Assembly (NCBI GenBank): GCA_040954595.2
Contig: CM082588.2
Span: 11,222,001-11,286,000, forward strand
Length of the DNA stretch: 64,000 nucleotides
Direction of reading: 5' to 3'
Origin: Balanoglossus misakiensis
Taxonomy: Eukaryota > Hemichordata
Both the position numbers and the translations under genes were made by a program. The notes under the pieces were generated by a model. That model was not told the origin of the DNA, made no database searches, and saw only the letters and a program-made list of their open reading frames with translations. Positions 58,985-64,000 of the stretch are shown piece after piece (within the stretch, counting starts at the first letter, position 1; the number at the start of each line of letters is the position of its first letter).

Positions 58985-59930
58985 TTCCTGATGCTCCGTG
59001 AGAACTGTCAAGTAGCCACGGTTCTAGGCGACATAGGATGGATGTCCACGGTACGGGAGGAGGCCATGCATGTATACGGGAAGGAAAAGACCGAAGCCAA
59101 CCTGCCCGTACCATCCGACGCAGCCATAAAAACCTGCACACTACCTCGGGAGTTCAATCCAGGCCGCGTACGTGGGGGATTCGTTGGCCATATCTCCCCG
59201 CAAGAGCCCACAAGAACCACCACCGCAGCTGACGACCTGGAGGAAACTTTGAGCATCTTCCGGGATCCGCAGCTGGAAAAACAGGTACTCGGTGGTGACA
59301 AGGACCAGGCGATGGAGGTGTCGGAAGGGCCACGCGCAAACTGAAGAAACACGCCTTTCAGTGCCACCTTCCAGTTATTTTTACTGAGAAGCCGGTAGTA
59401 TTCCGCGAGCAGGACGCGGTGGAGGCGTTAGAGAAACTCACCTATACTGGCTGTGTGGTCCAGGAAATGAAATACCCGACCTGCTAGACTTCTATATCCG
59501 CAGGGGCGGACCTGGACGGATCCCTACGGAATCCTTTTGTTCACCGGAGTCCATGGTGATGATGAAGCGCCTGTGCGTCTTCCAGGGGTGGGAGGTGCCG
59601 AACAGGTTCCGACTGAGCTCCCCCACCACACCAGCGATTCTCATCCACTGGCGTGTCCTTAGCATACTGCTGAGGTGGGTATCCCAATCACGACAGGAAG
59701 AATTCCGGGAAATCCGACCTCACCGGAAAACATCATCAATCCGGACACAGCAACCAGAGAGGACGGGGGCGGAAGCAGTCGCACAGAATCCATCGACGCA
59801 GGGGGAGCGAGGACGCGCCAGGGGTTTTTGATGCATTTTTTATCCCCCAAGCGTGCGCGGAGGAGTGCCGAGTGGAAGACGCGCCCACCACCATAGATGA
59901 CCTCACTGACTACGATGTTGGTGTCCCCCC
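58985..59930 (+). pseudogene. GC-richer frameshifted coding relic, family unknown
   Basis: Composition and codon-like texture differ sharply from the flanks. Readable stretches in order, each in a different frame: VLGDIGWMSTVREEAMHVYG ... REFNPGRVRGGFVGHISPQE ... ETLSIFRDPQLEK (to about 59325); ATRKLKKHAFQCHLPVIFTE ... EALEKLTY (59335-59450); IPDLLDFYIRRGGPGRIPTE ... SSPTTPAILIHWRVLSILLR (59465-59670); GVFDAFFIPQACAEECRVED ... DDLTDYDVGVPP (59815-59930). At least three frame changes occur; the one near 59670 could be a short intron (donor GTGGGT). I recognise no domain. The Gypsy LTR begins at its right edge, and the rest may lie beyond the retrotransposon outside the window. Confidence 0.5.
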
Positions 59931-60134
59931 TGTTATGTTTCCATCAACATGGGAATAATAATGCGATCATAAGGTATAACAACAACCTATTTATTGATCG
60001 GCTGAAAAGACTCAACAATGTGCTTCGCCTTATCTGGGCGGAAGTGACGTCGTACAGCAATTCATAAACAAGTGGAACACCAACAATGCAACACTAGATG
60101 GCGCTATATTGATCGTAGCTGTCAGAATACTACA
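59931..60134 (-). mobile_element. 3' LTR of Gypsy element
   Basis: Minus strand: begins TGTAGTATTCTGACAGC directly after the polypurine tract and ends ...GGAAACATAACA, so 5'-TG...CA-3' with 204 bp. It contains AATAAA (within ATCAATAAATAGG, about 59990) for polyadenylation. The adjacent 5 bases on the low-coordinate side are CCCCC, a candidate target duplication whose partner lies outside the window. The 5' LTR is not in view. Confidence 0.8.
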
Positions 60135-60147
60135 TCCCCTCTTCTTT
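60135..60147 (-). promoter_or_regulatory. Polypurine tract
   Basis: AAAGAAGAGGGGA on the minus strand, immediately 5' of the LTR TG; primer site for plus-strand DNA synthesis. Confidence 0.85.
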
Positions 60148-60353
60148 AAGATAAATTGTTTCAAAACTCTTTTTGAATACGAATGTCACTGTGAATTGTC
60201 CTGTGCAAACTCTGCATTCATCTTGAATCAGTCTTTGTCAAAATCAAACGCAACGAACATGAAAAATACTCTGGGAAAAATGTGATAAATTTTCCTCTGT
60301 ATAACTCAACTTTCTGTGGAACAAATGGCGTATCTCAATATCAGAAAAAGCTA
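60148..60353 (-). other. Gypsy 3' untranslated segment
   Basis: AT-rich spacer between the pol stop codon and the polypurine tract. No envelope-like frame fits in it. Confidence 0.7.
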
Positions 60354-63300
60354 TCAATCAGTCACATAATCTTTGTATCGAGACGGCTTTTGTATATTTG
60401 TTCTGGTTCGTGTTGATCTCAACGATTCTTGGGCTGGTGATGCTGGCGTTGCGGGTTGTTGAGGCGGTGTTCCCTCTGTGACTGCTGGTGCAATATTGTG
60501 TTGATCCATCCCTGTCTGTGCTGGTTTCAGTTCTGCGCTGACTGGTTTCAGGTGGATCCTGTTGCGTCGCATTTGTTTCCCGTTGTCTAACTTCACGGTG
60601 TAGGACCTAGGTGTGTTTGCTGGGGCTACAACTCTCGCTGGACTCCATGTTTTGCTGATTGGGTTTTGTACATGGACTTGTTGACCTGTCAGCAATTCTG
60701 GTAGTTGTCTGGAGTGCTGGTCGTGGCTGGAAGTCTGGGCCTGCTGTTGAGATGTCAGGTATTGACGAACTTCCTCCCCGTTTCTTGCTGGGTGAATTTT
60801 GGCTGGGAGAGTTGTCTTGTATGCTCTGCTGTTCAGCAACTCAGCTGGTGATGGTATGTTGGACTTCAATGGAGTCGCGCGAAGTGCCAACAATGCTAGA
60901 TTCGGATCATCTCCGGACTCTTTGCACTTCATCAGGATGTTCTTCACGGTCTGTACATGTCGCTCGATAAAACCGTGCCCTTTGGGATAGTATGGTGATG
61001 ATGTGACTATCGCAAAACCATACTTCTCAGTTAGGCTGTGGAAGTCTCTAGCTGTAAACTGAGATCCGTTGTCACAAACTAGTTTCTCGGGTATTCCTTG
61101 CTCTGCAAATAGAATTCGGAGGGCTCTCATAATGGTACTGGCTCTGAGGTCTTCAAGTTTCCTAATGAAGGGGAACTTGGAGTAGTAGTCAGCAACTATC
61201 ATGTACCATGTTTGGTTCACGTAGAATAGGTCTGCTCCAATTGTGTGCCACAGTCGTGGTGGAATTTCCATTGGAATCATCGGTTCCTTCTGCTGGGAAT
61301 TCTGGAATTTCTGGCACGCGTTGCATCCTGTTACTAGTCTCTCTATATCTTTACAAATTCCAGGCCAGTACACGCTGGATCTGGCTCTCAGCTTGCATTT
61401 CTCGATCCCCAGGTGACTGCTATGAATGCGTTGTAGCATTTCATCTCTCATTACTGCTGGTATGAGGAGTCGGCTGCCTATCAGGATAATACCATCTTCG
61501 ATAGCGATATCGTCTCGAATAGACCAGTAGGGTCGAATATCAGCGTGAATGTCCTTGATGCTATCTGGCCATCCTTTCAGGACTTGCTGGATCAATAATT
61601 GAAGAATTTCATCTTTGGTAGTTTCTTCTTTGATCTCCATCTGTCTCATTGGTGTGATCTTCACCAGGTGGTGTATCTGGACTTTTATGTCACTGATTTC
61701 GTTCTGATCTTGTGGTGACAGTCTAGATAGTGCGTCGGCAAGTATCATCTGTTTGCCTGGCTTGTAGTGTATGGTGAAATCATACGGCTGTATGCGCAAC
61801 AGCATTCTCTGTAATCGGGGTGGTGCCTTGGTCAAATTCTTCCTCTGAATTTGCTCCAACGGTCGATGATCACTCTCTACTATGAAACTTCTGCCATAGA
61901 GATATGTGCGAAACTTCTCACATCCGTAGACTACCGCGAGTAGTTCTCTTTCTATATTGGCGTATCGGGTTTCCGCTGGTGTCAGGGCCTTGGACGCAAA
62001 TGCTATAGGTCTCTGTTCCTGTATGAGCACCGCTCCGATTCCCTTTCCCGATGCGTCGACTTGTAGAGTGACAGGCTTCTTACGGTCGTAGTAAGCAAGT
62101 GTAGTCTTTGTGCTGATCAGGTCCTTGATCATATTGAAAGACTTTGTGTGTGTCGTAGACCACTCAAACTCAGTGTCGTCTCTGATGAGCTCTCTCAGTG
62201 GTGCTGTGTGTTCAGCTAATCTGGGTATGAATGAACCCATGTAGTTCACCATTCCGAGGAATGTGCGCAGTTCGGTCTTGTCTCTAGGCGGATGCATCAT
62301 CTCTATCGCCTTGACCTTTTCTGGGTTGGGTTTAACTCCGTCTTCTGTGTATAACATGCCAAAGAAACTACATTCTTTTGTCTTGATGTAGCATTTCTCT
62401 TTGTTCAGTTTAATGCCTGCTTTCCTGGTTCGTTCCATGGCTTCGTGTAGATGCAGGTCATGGTGTCGCTCTCCTGATCCTAAGACTTGTATATCGTCTG
62501 CAATGCCGACTGCACCTTCACACTCTCTGTATGTTTCATCAATTTTGAATTGAAACACATCTTGGCTCATCCTTAGCCCAAATGGCATTCGTAGGAATCT
62601 GTAACGGCCATATGGTGTGTTAAAGGTCGTCAGGAAGGATGATTCTTCATCGATATTTACATTCCAGTATCCGTTCCGCGCGTCTAGCTTGCTGAAAAGT
62701 GTTGCGCCTGCCAACTTTGGGGTAATCTCCTCCAATGTGGGTGTAGGGTAATGATCCCTTTTAATGGCTTTGTTCAAGTCCTTCGGGTCCAGACAAATGC
62801 GAAGTCTTCCATTGTCTTTCTCCCGGACAACAAGAGAATTGACCCAGTTCGTAGGCTGGTTCACTTTGGCGATGATTTGCTTATCTTCCATCTCCTGCAG
62901 CTCGGTTTTGAGTCTATCCATTAGTTCTAATGGAACTCTGCGGGCAGGGTGTACTACTGGTTGTACTTCTGGATCAAGAGTGATGTGGTATGTGTAGTTT
63001 TCAAAACATCCGACCACGTCGTCAAAGCAATCAGGGTACATCCTCAGCAACTGTTCTTTGTTCTTTATGGGAGGGCGGTCCCCGATGGGTGTATTACTGT
63101 CTATGTAGTCATCTGCAGGGTTTCTGTTTTTTCCTGCTGGCTTCTGTTCGTTCATCTTTCTCTTTTCCACTTCCACATTTCTTCCAGGCTGTGCTGTCTT
63201 GCACTCTGGGCTCGCCTGCACTTGTATGGCTTCTACTGAACAGTTTATTTGTATCAGGTTTAAGGCTCTGCTTGCCTTTAACCCTAAAATGGCTGGGCCT

Positions 63301-64000
63301 GCGGCGTCAGTTACATAGAAGAGGCATCTGATTTTCCTCTCTCTATGTTCACATGGAATGACGATGGTGCCAAGCTGTTTGATTTTGGAACCTCCATATG
63401 CGGTAAGGATTGTTTTATTTTCCTTCAAGTGCCCGCGTTTTGGATTTCCGTGTTTATCCAGTTTCTCTGGAAATATGATCTTGAAAAGGCAGAGGGGCAG
63501 TATATTGCCCTGTGCACCGGTATCAATCTTGCATCTCAGTGCTACTTTCCTTTTCTTTTCGCTCTGTGTGATTGTCAGTTTCGTGTATATTTCTTCTTGT
63601 CTGTTGATGTTGTCCAATGCATTTATTTCGATAGTTCCAACATCTAGGACTTCATCATCTATTTGATGCATGTTGCTGCTCGAGCGTGTCACATTATGGA
63701 TTGGTTTTCCACCTCGTCTCTGCTGTGACTTCGGTTCGCTTGAGCTGGTTTTGGAACGGCATACCGCCTGCCAGTGATTAGGTTTCCCACAATTTCGGCA
63801 TTTCGAGCCATATGCTGGGCAGTTACTTTTCACTGAGGTGTCATGCTTTTTTCCGAAATGCTTACATTGTTTGGGGTGTGTCTTGTTGGGCTGCCTTTTT
63901 ACTGCGTTGACAGCCTTGCTATCCACAGGATTAGCAATATGGCAATTTGTGAGCGTTTTCATGTGTTTTGTTGTGGCTTCGTGACCTCTAGCTATATCGA
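60354..64000 (-). CDS. Ty3/Gypsy gag-pol polyprotein (5' end outside window)
   Basis: Uninterrupted frame that continues past the internal Met at 63962 to the window edge (residues IARGHEATTKH precede it), so the start is not visible. Counting from that Met: zinc knuckle C55-C58-H63-C68 preceded by a CPAYGSKC segment; retropepsin active site DTGA 147-150 and ILGL 225-228; RT about 340-545 with LDARNGYW, MPFGLRMS and catalytic IADD 487-490 (Ile where Tyr or Phe is common); RNase H with D636, E671/E673 and D698, ending DALSRL; integrase HHCC (H847, H850, C880, C883) and DD35E triad D911, D964, E1000; a C-terminal RSYTVKLDNGKQMRRNRIHL segment; stop at 60354. Order PR-RT-RH-IN defines Ty3/Gypsy. 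No chromodomain or env. No stops or frameshifts, so the copy looks young and perhaps competent. Confidence 0.96.
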   Translation of the reverse strand, partial: DIARGHEATTKHMKTLTNCHIANPVDSKAVNAVKRQPNKTHPKQCKHFGKKHDTSVKSNCPAYGSKCRNCGKPNHWQAVCRSKTSSSEPKSQQRRGGKPIHNVTRSSSNMHQIDDEVLDVGTIEINALDNINRQEEIYTKLTITQSEKKRKVALRCKIDTGAQGNILPLCLFKIIFPEKLDKHGNPKRGHLKENKTILTAYGGSKIKQLGTIVIPCEHRERKIRCLFYVTDAAGPAILGLKASRALNLIQINCSVEAIQVQASPECKTAQPGRNVEVEKRKMNEQKPAGKNRNPADDYIDSNTPIGDRPPIKNKEQLLRMYPDCFDDVVGCFENYTYHITLDPEVQPVVHPARRVPLELMDRLKTELQEMEDKQIIAKVNQPTNWVNSLVVREKDNGRLRICLDPKDLNKAIKRDHYPTPTLEEITPKLAGATLFSKLDARNGYWNVNIDEESSFLTTFNTPYGRYRFLRMPFGLRMSQDVFQFKIDETYRECEGAVGIADDIQVLGSGERHHDLHLHEAMERTRKAGIKLNKEKCYIKTKECSFFGMLYTEDGVKPNPEKVKAIEMMHPPRDKTELRTFLGMVNYMGSFIPRLAEHTAPLRELIRDDTEFEWSTTHTKSFNMIKDLISTKTTLAYYDRKKPVTLQVDASGKGIGAVLIQEQRPIAFASKALTPAETRYANIERELLAVVYGCEKFRTYLYGRSFIVESDHRPLEQIQRKNLTKAPPRLQRMLLRIQPYDFTIHYKPGKQMILADALSRLSPQDQNEISDIKVQIHHLVKITPMRQMEIKEETTKDEILQLLIQQVLKGWPDSIKDIHADIRPYWSIRDDIAIEDGIILIGSRLLIPAVMRDEMLQRIHSSHLGIEKCKLRARSSVYWPGICKDIERLVTGCNACQKFQNSQQKEPMIPMEIPPRLWHTIGADLFYVNQTWYMIVADYYSKFPFIRKLEDLRASTIMRALRILFAEQGIPEKLVCDNGSQFTARDFHSLTEKYGFAIVTSSPYYPKGHGFIERHVQTVKNILMKCKESGDDPNLALLALRATPLKSNIPSPAELLNSRAYKTTLPAKIHPARNGEEVRQYLTSQQQAQTSSHDQHSRQLPELLTGQQVHVQNPISKTWSPARVVAPANTPRSYTVKLDNGKQMRRNRIHLKPVSAELKPAQTGMDQHNIAPAVTEGTPPQQPATPASPAQESLRSTRTRTNIQKPSRYKDYVTD

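Noticed and set aside
58723-59367. Minus-strand frames opposite the OB exon and the GC-rich relic
   Set aside because: Shadows of the plus-strand coding sequence; Ser/Pro/Arg-rich composition is typical of antisense readings.
60659-63666. Plus-strand frames opposite gag-pol
   Set aside because: Antisense shadows of the Gypsy polyprotein.

Overview
This is a stretch of animal (eukaryotic) genome, AT-rich and dominated by mobile and tandem DNA. Reasons: exon-like segments with GT/AG splice sites, non-LTR and LTR retrotransposons of metazoan type, a hAT-derived zinc-finger gene relic of the kind common in marine invertebrates, many TIR/foldback elements, long satellites, and frequent TACATGTA-type words. 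I favour a marine invertebrate, perhaps a hemichordate, lancelet or similar; the species is a guess. No rRNA, tRNA or bacterial-style gene was recognised.

Layout. 1-5 kb: diverged dispersed repeats. 5.2-7.3 kb: three short minus-strand exon-like segments about 1 kb apart, with a TTAA-flanked MITE and a 413-bp foldback element between them. 9.5-13.5 kb: a 4-kb foldback whose arms are tandem ~169-bp repeats. 13.5-19.3 kb: small palindromes, MITEs and one proline-rich exon candidate. 19.4-20.6 kb: hAT-transposase-derived zinc-finger pseudogene. 20.6-22.7 kb: a ~235-bp tandem repeat broken by a 5'-truncated LINE. 22.8-30.3 kb: a second, broken LINE on the minus strand, interrupted by a ~584-bp MITE and by a 4,705-bp TIR element that carries 69-bp arrays in opposite orientations. 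30.4-33.8 kb: more MITEs and simple repeats. 35.25-47.87 kb: a 12.6-kb satellite of ~78-bp units. 47.9-48.6 kb: a ~300-bp tandem repeat.

50-59 kb: the most gene-like part. It holds exons of an RPA-like OB-fold protein. The 7.2-kb interval between two phase-compatible exons contains an inverted-repeat-bounded 6.5-kb block made of three near-identical 2.06-kb tandem units. An older, decayed inverted copy of one exon lies at 50.1 kb. 58.98-59.93 kb: a GC-richer, frameshifted unidentified coding relic. 59.9-64.0 kb: the 3' part of an apparently intact Ty3/Gypsy retrotransposon (minus strand), with its 3' LTR, polypurine tract and an uninterrupted gag-pol frame that runs off the window.

The genes do not form a pathway. 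What ties the window together is layered insertion: LINE inside tandem repeat, MITE and TIR element inside LINE, arrays inside TIR element, tandem transposon-like units inside an intron. This gives a readable relative chronology.
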